NCBI RefSeq assembly: GCF_000931445.1
Contig: NZ_CP010849.1
Span: forward strand, 5,022,001-5,086,000
Direction of reading: 5' to 3'
Origin: Streptomyces cyaneogriseus subsp. noncyanogenus
GTDB lineage: Bacteria; Actinomycetota; Actinomycetes; Streptomycetales; Streptomycetaceae
DNA: 64,000 nucleotides
The notes beneath the pieces were generated by a model, which had not been told where the DNA came from, did no database searches, and was given only the letters and a program-made list of their open reading frames with translations. The first letter of the stretch is position 1. Each line of letters begins with the position of its first letter. Shown here piece after piece: positions 25,280-34,319 of this stretch. The translations under genes were made by a program, and so were the position numbers.

Positions 25280-26458
25280 GTGTCGCTGCCACCCCTGGTC
25301 GAGCCGGCCCCCGAGCTCACCGTAGACGAGGTCCGCAGGTACTCCCGCCACCTGATCATCCCCGACGTGGGGATGGACGGGCAGAAGCGGCTGAAGAACG
25401 CCAAGGTGCTCTGTGTGGGCGCCGGCGGCCTGGGCTCGCCGGCGCTGATGTACCTGGCCGCCGCGGGCGTCGGCACGCTCGGCATCGTGGAGTTCGACGA
25501 GGTCGACGAGTCGAACCTGCAGCGCCAGATCATCCACAGCCAGTCCGACATCGGCCGTTCCAAGGCGGAGTCCGCCCGTGACAGCGTCAAGGGCATCAAC
25601 CCGTACGTGAACGTGGTCCTTCACGAGGAGCGGCTCGAGGCCGACAACGTGATGGACATCTTCAGTCAGTACGACCTGATCATCGACGGTACGGACAACT
25701 TCGCGACCCGTTACCTGGTCAACGACGCCTGTGTGCTGCTGAACAAGCCGTACGTGTGGGGGTCGATCTACCGCTTCGACGGTCAGGCGTCCGTCTTCTG
25801 GTCCGAGCACGGCCCCTGCTACCGCTGCCTCTACCCGGAGCCCCCGCCCCCCGGCATGGTCCCCTCCTGCGCCGAGGGCGGCGTGCTCGGCGTGCTGTGC
25901 GCGTCCATCGGCTCCATCCAGGTCAACGAGGCCATCAAGCTCCTCGCGGGCATCGGCGAGCCGCTGGTCGGCCGCCTGATGATCTACGACGCCCTGGAGA
26001 TGCAGTACCGCCAGGTCAAGGTCCGCAAGGACCCCGACTGCGCGGTCTGCGGCGAGAACCCGACCGTCACCGAGCTCATCGACTACGAGGCGTTCTGCGG
26101 TGTCGTCTCCGAGGAGGCCCAGGCGGCGGCGGCCGACGCGACGATCACTCCCAAGCAGCTCAAGGAGTGGATCGACGAGGGCGAGAACATCGAGATCATC
26201 GACGTCCGCGAGCAGAACGAGTACGAGATCGTCTCGATCCCGGGCGCCCGGCTGATCCCGAAGAACGAGTTCCTCATGGGCACCGCCCTGGAGACCCTGC
26301 CGCAGGACAAGAAGATCGTCTTGCATTGCAAGACGGGTGTCCGCAGTGCGGAAGTCCTGGCGGTCCTGAAGAACGCCGGCTTCTCGGACGCCGTGCACGT
26401 CGGCGGCGGCGTGATCGGCTGGGTCAACCAGATCGAGCCGCACAAGCCGGTGTACTGA
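25280..26458 (+). CDS. moeZ: MoeZ/MoeB adenylyltransferase-sulfurtransferase with rhodanese domain
   Basis: A 392-aa two-domain enzyme. The E1-like ThiF/MoeB domain (1-285) has the ATP-binding GAGGLGSPALMYL (about 49), DESNLQRQ, and zinc Cys pairs CYRC and CAVC. The rhodanese domain (about 290-392) has the active-site Cys in LHCKTGVRS (about 349). It activates the C-terminus of small sulfur carriers and loads sulfur for molybdopterin, cysteine or thio-metabolite synthesis. GGAG lies 5 bases before the GTG. moaE later in the window is a pathway relative. Confidence 0.93.
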   Translation: MSLPPLVEPAPELTVDEVRRYSRHLIIPDVGMDGQKRLKNAKVLCVGAGGLGSPALMYLAAAGVGTLGIVEFDEVDESNLQRQIIHSQSDIGRSKAESARDSVKGINPYVNVVLHEERLEADNVMDIFSQYDLIIDGTDNFATRYLVNDACVLLNKPYVWGSIYRFDGQASVFWSEHGPCYRCLYPEPPPPGMVPSCAEGGVLGVLCASIGSIQVNEAIKLLAGIGEPLVGRLMIYDALEMQYRQVKVRKDPDCAVCGENPTVTELIDYEAFCGVVSEEAQAAAADATITPKQLKEWIDEGENIEIIDVREQNEYEIVSIPGARLIPKNEFLMGTALETLPQDKKIVLHCKTGVRSAEVLAVLKNAGFSDAVHVGGGVIGWVNQIEPHKPVY

Positions 26459-26486
26459 TCCCCGGTCCGGCTCACCAGCGAGCCTG

Positions 26487-26531
26487 ACGAAGCCCACGGC
26501 ACTGACCAGCTCGGATGCCGTGGGCTTTCGT
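26487..26531 (+). terminator. terminator of moeZ
   Basis: A stem ACGAAGCCCACGGCA / TGCCGTGGGCTTTCGT (15 bp with one bulged T), loop 14 bases, starting 29 bases after the moeZ stop. Confidence 0.85.
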
Positions 26532-26667
26532 CGTTGCCGCTCGGCGTCGGTTCACCTCGCACGGCCCAGAGGCGGCCCGGCTCAACGCCGGTGCGCTGCC
26601 GGCCCGGGGGTGAGACGACCTCTTCGTCCCGCAGCGCATCCGGTGGGTCCTGGGCCTCTCTTTTGCC

Positions 26668-26976
26668 CTACTCGAAGCGGGAGTCCTTGTTCTGCGCCGC
26701 GTCGGCACATCCCTGGATCCAATCCTTCTGGACCAACCCGTGCTCCGGGGCCGCCAGTTGGCGCTGTCGCAAGATGGAGTCACAGTCGGCCTCGACCTGC
26801 TCGCGGCTCCGGTCGTCTGTAGGCATGAATGCTCCACCGAAAGCGTTGTAGCCCGCGGTGTAGCTGTCCTTGTCCACGGCTGAGCTCTCGGAGCGATTGA
26901 CCACGACCCAGGCGACGACCAGAACGGCGACACCAATCACTGCTCCCATGACGACCTGGCGGACGAGGTAAGTCAC
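26668..26976 (-). CDS. small single-span membrane protein
   Basis: A 102-aa protein from the GTG at 26976, which has an ideal AGGAGG six bases upstream. One N-terminal membrane span (VVMGAVIGVAVLVVAWVVV, about 7-25) is followed by an extracytoplasmic domain with two cysteines (EADCDSI and IQGCADAA) that could form a disulfide. The patch 26.5-27.3 kb is less GC-rich than its surroundings and interrupts the conserved gene order, so it may be acquired. Function unknown. Confidence 0.6.
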   Translation of the reverse strand: MTYLVRQVVMGAVIGVAVLVVAWVVVNRSESSAVDKDSYTAGYNAFGGAFMPTDDRSREQVEADCDSILRQRQLAAPEHGLVQKDWIQGCADAAQNKDSRFE

Positions 26977-27188
26977 ATCACCCTCCTCGGTGAGCCCAGG
27001 ACCCTCACCTGCCGAGTACCTGCGAACGACTTGATCCAACAGCACCCGAGGGTGTGCACAACGACTCGCTGCCTCTCGCCACGCCGGCCACGCCAGGCCG
27101 CCTGCGAGTGCCGGCCTCCGGCGCCGCTGATGTCACTGACGTGAGTCGGAACGGCCGAACTACGTGCGGACGTTGGCACGATGGTTCC

Positions 27189-27497
27189 GTGGACGACCTG
27201 GAGCGCATCGCGGCAGAGACCATGGTGTACCACCGAGCACTCGACGAGCGCGCCACTCTCCGGCACCACTTCCGCCGCGCTGACGAAGAAGGCGGCCTCT
27301 GGTACATCGAGGCAGTACCCGACCGCGGCGAGTTGATCGTCATCAAGCAGGCCGAGCTGACCGCGGCCCGGGGGGCGGTTACGAGCAGACCTTGCCGTTC
27401 TTCGGGAGCGTGCCGTTCAGTAGATACGCGTTCACCGCCGTATCGACGCAGTCGCTGCCCTTGCCGTACGCCACGTGTCCGTGGCCGCGCCAGGTGA
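27189..27497 (+). CDS. hypothetical protein, possibly 3'-truncated gene remnant
   Basis: The GTG at 27189 follows CACGAT by a few bases, a typical leaderless pattern. Codons 1-65 look real (VDDLERIAAETMVYHRALDE, later EEGGLWYIEAVPDRGELIVI). After about 27379 the frame runs antisense into the end of the convergent peptidase gene and becomes Arg/Ser/Cys-rich, so the original C-terminus seems to be lost. No family recognised. Confidence 0.35.
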   Translation: MDDLERIAAETMVYHRALDERATLRHHFRRADEEGGLWYIEAVPDRGELIVIKQAELTAARGAVTSRPCRSSGACRSVDTRSPPYRRSRCPCRTPRVRGRAR

Positions 27498-28953
27498 GCA
27501 TCACGCCGACGTCCTCGCCCAGCTCGTCCGCCATCCGGCGGGCGCCCTCGTAGGGCGTCGCCGGGTCGCCGGTGTTGCCGACCACCAGGACGGGCGGCGC
27601 ACCCGGTGCGCTCACCTCCGGTGTCTCGTACTGTCCGGGCACCGGCCAGTCGCGGCACCAGCCGGCCGTGTCCCAGCCCAGGTAGGCCCCGAAGACGGGC
27701 GAGATCTTCTCGAACCTCGGCAGCAGTCTCTTCGCCTCCTCCAGAGTCGGCCGCTGCCTGTCGTCCAGGCACGATATGACGCGCTGTGCGTGGGACCCCG
27801 TACCGTAGCGGCCGGACGCGTCACGCTCGTTGTAGCCGTCGGCGAGTGCCAGCAGCTGCGAACCGTCGCCCCTTTCGGCGGCCTTCAGCGCGCTGGTGAG
27901 CAGCGGCCGGCTCTCCTCGCCGTACAGCGGCAGGATGATGCCGATGAGGGCGAGGGTCTGGGTCAGCTTCCGCCCGGGGGTGGACGTCGGCAGTGGTTCC
28001 CCGTCGATCCGCCTGAGCAGGTCCGCGATCCTCCGTGTCCCCCGGCGGGGGTCCTGGCCGGTGGACTCCAGATAGTCGTCGAGCGCGCGCTGGAAGCCCC
28101 GGGTCTGGTTCTCGGCGTGCCCGATGGTGTCGGCGGTGGGGTCGGCGACCGCGTCGAGGATCATCCGCCCCACGTTCTTCGGGAACAGGTGGGCGTACAC
28201 GCCGCCGAGTTCGGTGCCGTAGGAGATGCCGAAGTAGTGGAGCTCGGCGTCGCCCAGCACATGCCGCATCAGGTCCATGTCGCGGGCGGTGTCCGTGGTG
28301 GAGACATGAGCCATCAGCTTCCCGGCGGCCTTCTGGCAGCCCCGGCCGAAGTCCGCGGCGTCCTTCGCGAACCGCCGCTCCTCCGCCGGGGTGTCCGGTG
28401 TGGCGTCCACCGACTCGGCGGCCTGGATCTCCTCGTCGCCGCGGCAGCGGACGCCCTCGCTGGCGCCGACCCCGCGCGGGTCCCAGCTCACCAGGTCGTA
28501 CCGCTCGCGGAGCCGGTCGGCGGTGGTGGCGTAGGACGGCATCGTCGACAGGCCGGAGCCGCCCGGTCCGCCGAAGTTGAACAGCAGGGAGCCGATGCGG
28601 TCCTCGCCGCGGGCCCGCGCCCGGATCAGCGCCAGCCCGATCGTCTCGCCCCCGGGCTTCGACCAGTCCAGCGGCACCTTGAGCGTGGCGCACTGCCACT
28701 TGCGGCCCGGCGCCTCGCCGTCCGCACCTGCCTCACAGCGCCCCCAGTCCGGCTTCTGCGAGGTCAGGGAAGCGGGGAGCCCGGGCGGTGCGACGGACGG
28801 CGTCCGCGTCCGCTGCGCACTCCGGCCGCTCCTGCTCCCGTCGTCCCCCTCGTCCGGGCCGCCCGCCCCATGGCCGGGCGAGCCGCCGCCGCAGCCCGTC
28901 ACCAGCAGGGCGGCGGCGACCACCCCTGCCGTCCACCGGATGAGACGCGCCAT
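27379..28953 (-). CDS. secreted tripeptidyl aminopeptidase-type lipoprotein (alpha/beta hydrolase)
   Basis: A 524-aa exported serine peptidase of the Tap/SlpD/SlpE family. The signal peptide has lipobox LVTGC (Cys about 21), followed by a Gly/Ser-rich linker. Conserved blocks are FNFGGPGGSG (oxyanion), WDPRGVGAS, the nucleophile in YFGISYGTELGG (about 245), the Asp in VGNTGDPATPYEGA (about 463) and the His in WRGHGHVAYG (about 492). It probably trims tripeptides from peptides at the cell surface. It is followed upstream by a close paralogue in tandem. Confidence 0.88.
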   Translation of the reverse strand: MARLIRWTAGVVAAALLVTGCGGGSPGHGAGGPDEGDDGSRSGRSAQRTRTPSVAPPGLPASLTSQKPDWGRCEAGADGEAPGRKWQCATLKVPLDWSKPGGETIGLALIRARARGEDRIGSLLFNFGGPGGSGLSTMPSYATTADRLRERYDLVSWDPRGVGASEGVRCRGDEEIQAAESVDATPDTPAEERRFAKDAADFGRGCQKAAGKLMAHVSTTDTARDMDLMRHVLGDAELHYFGISYGTELGGVYAHLFPKNVGRMILDAVADPTADTIGHAENQTRGFQRALDDYLESTGQDPRRGTRRIADLLRRIDGEPLPTSTPGRKLTQTLALIGIILPLYGEESRPLLTSALKAAERGDGSQLLALADGYNERDASGRYGTGSHAQRVISCLDDRQRPTLEEAKRLLPRFEKISPVFGAYLGWDTAGWCRDWPVPGQYETPEVSAPGAPPVLVVGNTGDPATPYEGARRMADELGEDVGVMLTWRGHGHVAYGKGSDCVDTAVNAYLLNGTLPKNGKVCS

Positions 28954-29096
28954 GGACCCTCCCCCTCACAGGCCGTCCGCCGTGCCGCGGATGGCGGTCC
29001 TGCCATCGTAGGCGGCCCGGACGACGCCCACTTCGGCCTGTGGATAACGCTGTGACCTGCCATTTTGTCGGGGCTGAGGGCGGGAGGCCGGCCGGT

Positions 29097-30635
29097 TCAG
29101 GAGCACACGGTGCCGCCCGCCGGTACCTTCCCGTCGAGCAGATAGCGGTCCACCGCCTCCCGCACGCAGGGGCTCTCGCCGGTGTAGGCGCCATGCCCCT
29201 CGCCCTCGTAGGTCAGCTCCACGCCGACCCCCTTGCCCAGCGCCGCCGCCATCCTCCGGGCGCCCTCGTAGGGGGTGGCCGGGTCCCCGGTGGTGCCGAT
29301 CACCAGGATGGGCGGCGCGCCCGGCGCGCGGACGTCGGGGTGGTCCGCGGCCCCGGCCACGGGCCAGTCGGTGCAGCCGAGCATGCCCCAGGCGAGGAAA
29401 TCGCCGAACAGCGCGGAGGCCCTGCGGAACTCGGGCAGCCTGCCCCGCACGTACGCGGTGTCGTAGCGGGGCTTGTCGTCGGCGCAGTTGATCGCGGTGT
29501 TCGCCGCGGCGAGGTTGCTGTACTCGCCGTTCTCGCTGCGCCCGTTCAAGGAGTCGGACAGCACCATCAGCACCCGGCCGTCACCGTCGTAGGCCCGCTC
29601 CAGCCCTTCGGTGAGGTACTCCCAGAAGTCTTTCGAGTACAGCGACTGCGCGATGCCGCTCGTCGCGGCGGTCTGGGTGAGGTCGCGGGGGAAGACGCCG
29701 GGGATGGGGCGGCTGTCGAGGTCCTTCAGCAGCCGGGCGATGCGGTCCTTGACGTCCTGGGGCGTGTCCCCGACGGGGCAGTCCTCGGCCTTCGAGGTGC
29801 AGTCCTCGGCGTAGTTGTCGAGCGCCCGCTGGAAGCCCTCGGCCTGGCCCAGCGAACCCTGCTCGGAGGTCTGGGTGGGGTCGACGACCGCGTCGAAGAC
29901 GGCGCGGCCCACGTTCTTCGGGAACAGGTGGGCGTAGACCGCGCCGAGTTCGGTGCCGTAGGAGATGCCGAAGTAGTGCAGCTTGCGGTCGCCGAGGACC
30001 TGGCGCATCAGGTCCATGTCGCGGGCCGCGTCGGTGGTACGCACATGCGGGAGGATCCTCGCGGAGTTCTTCTCGCAGGCCGCGTTGAACTCCCGGGTGC
30101 TCTCCAGCAGCTCGGCGCGTTCGGCGCCGTCGTCGGGGGTGGTGTCCTGCTGGAAGTAGGCGTCGAGTCGCCGGTCGTCCAGGCAGCGCACCGGGGCGCT
30201 GCGGCCGACGCCGCGCGGGTCGAAGCTGACGAGGTCGTAGCGGGTGCGCAGCCGCGCGTAGTCCTGGCCGAACGCGGGCAGCGTGGTCACGCCGGAGCCG
30301 CCGGGTCCGCCGAAGTTGAAGACCAGCGAGCCGATCCGCCCGCTGTCCGGGCCGCTCGCCCTGGCCCGGATGAGCTCCAGACCGATGGTCTCCCCGTCGG
30401 GCCGGTCCCAGTCGAGGGGCGCCTTCATGGTGGCGCACTGCCACGCGCCGCCGTCCGGCAGGGGTGAGGGGACGCCGCCTCCGCCCTGGGCCTGTGACGG
30501 GGGCGGGCAGTCCTTCCAGTCGAGCCGCTGCCGGGTCAGGTCCTCGTCCCCGGCGTCGTCGCAGCCCGCCAGCAGGGACGACAGGACGACGGTGGCGGTG
30601 AGGGCGGCGGCACTCAGCCGGGAGGGGTGCGGCAT
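29097..30635 (-). CDS. secreted tripeptidyl aminopeptidase-type lipoprotein, tandem paralogue
   Basis: A 512-aa paralogue of the neighbouring gene with the same domain order: lipobox LLAGC, FNFGGPGGSG, FDPRGVGRS, nucleophile YFGISYGTELGA, acid GTTGDPATPYEGARRM, and base YEGEGHGAYTG. It differs by an insertion with two cysteines (EDCTSKAEDCPVGD). The 143-bp gap has no evident terminator, so the two may share a transcript. Both end in a conserved VCS, suggesting a C-terminal disulfide. Confidence 0.88.
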   Translation of the reverse strand: MPHPSRLSAAALTATVVLSSLLAGCDDAGDEDLTRQRLDWKDCPPPSQAQGGGGVPSPLPDGGAWQCATMKAPLDWDRPDGETIGLELIRARASGPDSGRIGSLVFNFGGPGGSGVTTLPAFGQDYARLRTRYDLVSFDPRGVGRSAPVRCLDDRRLDAYFQQDTTPDDGAERAELLESTREFNAACEKNSARILPHVRTTDAARDMDLMRQVLGDRKLHYFGISYGTELGAVYAHLFPKNVGRAVFDAVVDPTQTSEQGSLGQAEGFQRALDNYAEDCTSKAEDCPVGDTPQDVKDRIARLLKDLDSRPIPGVFPRDLTQTAATSGIAQSLYSKDFWEYLTEGLERAYDGDGRVLMVLSDSLNGRSENGEYSNLAAANTAINCADDKPRYDTAYVRGRLPEFRRASALFGDFLAWGMLGCTDWPVAGAADHPDVRAPGAPPILVIGTTGDPATPYEGARRMAAALGKGVGVELTYEGEGHGAYTGESPCVREAVDRYLLDGKVPAGGTVCS

Positions 30636-30732
30636 GGGTCCATCGTGCGGCCGGGCGCGGCCGGGCGCGCGGGGCCGGGGCCGTACGTGGGACGGCGTCA
30701 GGGGGTGCGCGGGGCCCGCGCGGGCGCCCGCG

Positions 30733-33471
30733 TCACAGGGCTTCCTTCCGTGTCAGGTGGTTGAAGGCCAGCCACCCCGGCAGGACCGGCAGCCACAGCG
30801 TCAGCAGCCGGAACAGCAGCACCGCCGGTGCGGCGACCTCCTTGGGGAGGCCGACGGCGATCAGGCCGACCGTGAGGGTCGCCTCCACCGCGCCCACGCC
30901 GCCCGGGGTCGGCGCCGCGGAGCCGAGCGCGTTGCCCGCGAGGAAGACCACGGCGACGCTGGCGATGCTGATCGACGTGGACTCGTCGCCGAACGCGCGG
31001 ATCGAGGCGTCCAGGCACATCACGAAGCAGGCGGTCAGCAGCAGCATGCCGCCGATGCCGGTGACCAGCTTCTGCGGGCGCTGGAGCACATCGAGCATGC
31101 GCGGCACGACGCCGGCGAAGAGCGACCGCACGCGCGTGACGACGAACTTGCGCAGGAACGGCACCGAGGTCGCGACGAGGACCAGGACCGCCACCGTCAG
31201 CAGGCCCGCGATGACCGTCCGGGACGGCGACAGCGAAGGGGTCTTCTCGGTGCCGGTCAGATAGCCGAAGGCCAGCAGCATCAGGATGTGGCAGCCGAGG
31301 CCGAACAACTGCGAGGCGCCGACGCTGGCGACCGCGAGCCCCGGCCGCACCCCCGCGCGCTGCAGGAAGCGTGTGTTGAGGGCGACGCCGCCGACCGCGG
31401 CCGGGGCGACGATCTTCACGAACGACCCGGCGACCTGCGCCGCCACGGTGCGCAGGAACGGCACCCGCTCGGGGACGAACCCCAGCAGCGCCATCGCCGC
31501 CGCGACGTAGCTGGCCGCGGAGAACAGCACCGCCGCGATCACCCAGCCCCACTCGGCGTTGGCGATCAGCGGCCCGAACTCGATGTGCGTGAGCTGGGTG
31601 AGCAGGAAGTACGCGCCGATCGCACCGGCGATGAAACTGATCAGCGTGCGCGGACGCACCCGCTCCAGCCGGGCCGGTTCGATCGGCGCCTGGGGCCTGA
31701 TCCGCAGCACCTCGTGCCGGATCTGGGTGAGCAGGTCCTCCTCGCGGGCCTCCTCCAGCGCCTCGTCGATGGCCCGTTTCTCGGCCCGCTGTTCGGCGCG
31801 TACGGCCTTCTTGTCCGGCTTCTCCAGGGACACGGCCCCGGCGTCGGCGCCGGCCGCCTCCAGGCGGGCCTGCTTGGCCTGCCGGGACGCCTCCAGGACC
31901 GCGTCCCGCTCGCGCTGGGCGCGTTCCCGGGCCAGTCTGCGCAGCGTCGCGCGGGTGGAGCGGCTGAGCGCGATGGGCTGGAGCATCGGCAGGCAGTCGG
32001 CGACGGCGTCGGGGCCCAGCACGCTCACCGCCGAGGCCACCGCCCGCTCCGCCCCCACCCGCAGGCCGAGGGCGACCAGCAGCTGGGAGACGTCCATGCG
32101 CAGCAGCAGATCGCCGGCGGCGATCTCGCCGGCGCGCAGGTCGGTGAGGATCACCGTGCCGGAACGATCCACCAGGATGGCGTCGCCCACCAGCCTGCGG
32201 TGCGCGATACGCCGGGACTGCAGGGACCGCACCTGGTGCCAGGTGTCGCGCAGCAGGTCGTCGGTGATCTCGTCGTCCGCCAGCGAGTCCAGGGTGCGTC
32301 CGCCGGTGTGCTCGTAGACCAGCATCACGGCGTCGGGGCCCAGCTCGGAGGTGGCGATCAGCTTGGGCGCGTTGGCGCCGGCCGCGATGGCCGCGTAGGC
32401 GAGCAGCGCCTCCTGCTCCAGGGCCTGGCGCAGCGACTGGAGGCTGCTGCGGGTGGCGAAGCCGCGCAGGGTCAGGTTGCGCCAGGCGCGGTAGAAGAAG
32501 CCCTGCGCCTGCTGCTCCCGGTCGACGACCGTCACGTCCAGCGGAGGCCCGTCCTCCAGCGTGACGAAGTAGCGCCTGCCGCGGTCGCCGCTCTCGGCCG
32601 TGTCCGACGGCGCCGCCTCCACGCGGGAGGCGGTCACCGGGTGGAACCCGACGGTCCGCAGACCCGCCATGAGGGTGCGGCCGGTGGGGCGGACGTTGGG
32701 CGAGCCGACCGCGTACAGCGTCCCGTAGGCGACCGTCCAGCCGATCAGCACCGTCAGGATGATCGAGAACGGCGTGGTGTAGCCCGTGACGAGCATCGAG
32801 AAGGCGTCGAGGAGGAGCACGATCCACAGCACCGCGCGCCAGCGCGGACGGCGGGACATGCCCACCGCCGTCATATAGGCGATGACGGGCGCGAGATAGC
32901 CGTGCACGGGGTCGGTGAGGGCGTGGATGTCACCGGGCGAGGGCTGGGTGAGGGCGTCCTGGATGGAGCCGGGCGCCCCCTTGGCGACCCACAGGTCGGT
33001 GGCGAGGGTCACACCGTGGGCCAGGACCGCCGCCAGGACGCCGTCGGCGATGCGCAGCCCGTCCCGTTTGATCAGGCGCTCGATGGCGAACGCGACCGGT
33101 ACCAGGAGGATCGCGATGCTGGAGGCCAGGCCCGCGATCTTGATCAGCAGGTCGGGTGCCTGCCCGGTGCCCTTGGTGATGTCCTGTTCGAGACCCGAGG
33201 TGGTGCCGTGCGCGAAGGCGGCGACGCCCAGCAGCACGGCGACGGCGAGAACGCCGATCAGCAGCCGCATGAGGTCCGAGGGGCGGTGCACACGCGCGGG
33301 CAGCAGCGGCTCGTCGCCCTCGACCTCGTCGATGTGGGTCGTGTTCGCGGGGCCGGCGTCCGGTGCGGTCCCGCCCCCGGCGGCCTCCCCGGCGGTGGCA
33401 GGGCGCGGTGAAGCGTCGGAGGAGCCCTCTGTGTTCCCGGGGTCGCCGGGCTGCTCTCCCTGCTGCTTCAT
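30733..33471 (-). CDS. large flippase-like (UPF0104/LPG-synthase TM) membrane protein with degenerate kinase-like domain
   Basis: A 912-aa protein. Disordered N-terminus, about six membrane spans (60-270), then a cytoplasmic kinase-like domain (about 290-480), a charged coiled-coil (about 500-600), and a C-terminal UPF0104 flippase-type domain with about eight spans (600-905), including NALGSAAPTPGGVGAVEATL. In the kinase-like domain the catalytic loop reads HRRLVGDAILVD and the metal loop DLRAGE instead of HGDxxxxN and DFG, so catalysis is unlikely. Related proteins move or modify lipid-linked glycans or phospholipids. Start taken at MKQQGE; GTG 33495 is an alternative. Confidence 0.75.
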   Translation of the reverse strand: MKQQGEQPGDPGNTEGSSDASPRPATAGEAAGGGTAPDAGPANTTHIDEVEGDEPLLPARVHRPSDLMRLLIGVLAVAVLLGVAAFAHGTTSGLEQDITKGTGQAPDLLIKIAGLASSIAILLVPVAFAIERLIKRDGLRIADGVLAAVLAHGVTLATDLWVAKGAPGSIQDALTQPSPGDIHALTDPVHGYLAPVIAYMTAVGMSRRPRWRAVLWIVLLLDAFSMLVTGYTTPFSIILTVLIGWTVAYGTLYAVGSPNVRPTGRTLMAGLRTVGFHPVTASRVEAAPSDTAESGDRGRRYFVTLEDGPPLDVTVVDREQQAQGFFYRAWRNLTLRGFATRSSLQSLRQALEQEALLAYAAIAAGANAPKLIATSELGPDAVMLVYEHTGGRTLDSLADDEITDDLLRDTWHQVRSLQSRRIAHRRLVGDAILVDRSGTVILTDLRAGEIAAGDLLLRMDVSQLLVALGLRVGAERAVASAVSVLGPDAVADCLPMLQPIALSRSTRATLRRLARERAQRERDAVLEASRQAKQARLEAAGADAGAVSLEKPDKKAVRAEQRAEKRAIDEALEEAREEDLLTQIRHEVLRIRPQAPIEPARLERVRPRTLISFIAGAIGAYFLLTQLTHIEFGPLIANAEWGWVIAAVLFSAASYVAAAMALLGFVPERVPFLRTVAAQVAGSFVKIVAPAAVGGVALNTRFLQRAGVRPGLAVASVGASQLFGLGCHILMLLAFGYLTGTEKTPSLSPSRTVIAGLLTVAVLVLVATSVPFLRKFVVTRVRSLFAGVVPRMLDVLQRPQKLVTGIGGMLLLTACFVMCLDASIRAFGDESTSISIASVAVVFLAGNALGSAAPTPGGVGAVEATLTVGLIAVGLPKEVAAPAVLLFRLLTLWLPVLPGWLAFNHLTRKEAL

Positions 33472-33627
33472 CGTCTCTTCTTGCTCTCGTATCACTGGTC
33501 ACCGCCCGCACGATGGTGGCATGCCGCACCGACACACGGGGGCATCAGGGTGCGGACGCGGGGCCGCACAGTCTGCCCGAAGCGCCGTTCCCGGGCGAGG
33601 GCCCGTCCTGGCCGCGACCGTGCCGCG

Positions 33628-33650
33628 TTGTCGGTGGGGTGGGGCAGGAT
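33628..33650 (+). promoter_or_regulatory. PafBC/RecA-NDp-like DNA-damage promoter of the alkyltransferase-like gene
   Basis: TTGTCGGTG (33628-33636), eight bases, CAGGAT (33645-33650). This matches TTGTCRGTG-N8-TAnnnT except for C in place of the first T of the -10. Seven bases separate the -10 from the ATG at 33658. Confidence 0.6.
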
Positions 33651-33657
33651 GGGGCGG

Positions 33658-34044
33658 ATGAGTGAGGAGCGCCTTCCGGACGACGCCCGCGCGGAGCACG
33701 CGGACTCCCTGCCCGACTACGCCGAGCGGGTCCTCGAGGTCACCGAACTGATTCCGCCCGGCCGGGTCATGACCTACGGCGATGTCGCCGAATGGCTGGG
33801 GGAGGGCGGCCCTCGCCAGGTGGGCCGCGTGATGGCCCTGTACGGCGGAGCCGTCCCGTGGTGGCGCGTCGTCCGCGCTGACGGCGTGCTCCTTCCCGGT
33901 CACGAACTGGAGGCGCTCGACCGCTACCGCGCGGAGGGCACCCCCCTGAGGGAGGCGGGCAGGGCCGCGGAGGGCCATCTGCCGCGCCTCGACCTGAGAC
34001 GCGCGCGGTGGGACGGTGCTGCGTGCGCGGAGGGTCACACCTGA
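33658..34044 (+). CDS. alkyltransferase-like protein (ATL, Cys-less MGMT homologue)
   Basis: A 128-aa DNA-binding domain of the O6-alkylguanine-DNA alkyltransferase family. It has the wing-helix-turn-helix region IPPGRVMTYGDVAEWLGEGG and RQVGRVMALYGG, but the PCHR active site is PWWR, so no alkyl transfer is possible. ATL proteins bind O6-alkylguanine and hand it to nucleotide excision repair. The start at 33658 fits the leaderless promoter; the upstream frame to 33481 is unrelated. A damage-type promoter supports a repair role. Confidence 0.8.
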   Translation: MSEERLPDDARAEHADSLPDYAERVLEVTELIPPGRVMTYGDVAEWLGEGGPRQVGRVMALYGGAVPWWRVVRADGVLLPGHELEALDRYRAEGTPLREAGRAAEGHLPRLDLRRARWDGAACAEGHT

Positions 34045-34319
34045 CAGCTTCCGCCATCGGACCGGCCGGTGTGTGACCCGTGATCCGTATGAGGGAATCG
34101 GGGCATTTCGGAGACGTTCGTGGCATGACGTACGTTCGTGGGTCGAGGGACGCACGTGCCGCGGGGGACGGAAAGGAAGAAGGGCAAGAAGGGGAAGCCC
34201 TGCTTCCGGCCCGGGCCGCGGCGTAGCGTCGGCTGCGCGTGCCCCCCTCACCCCGAAGCCACCGCACTCCCCGGGAGACGGTCGCACTCCCCGCACACCC
34301 ACCAGGACCGGCGAACCAC

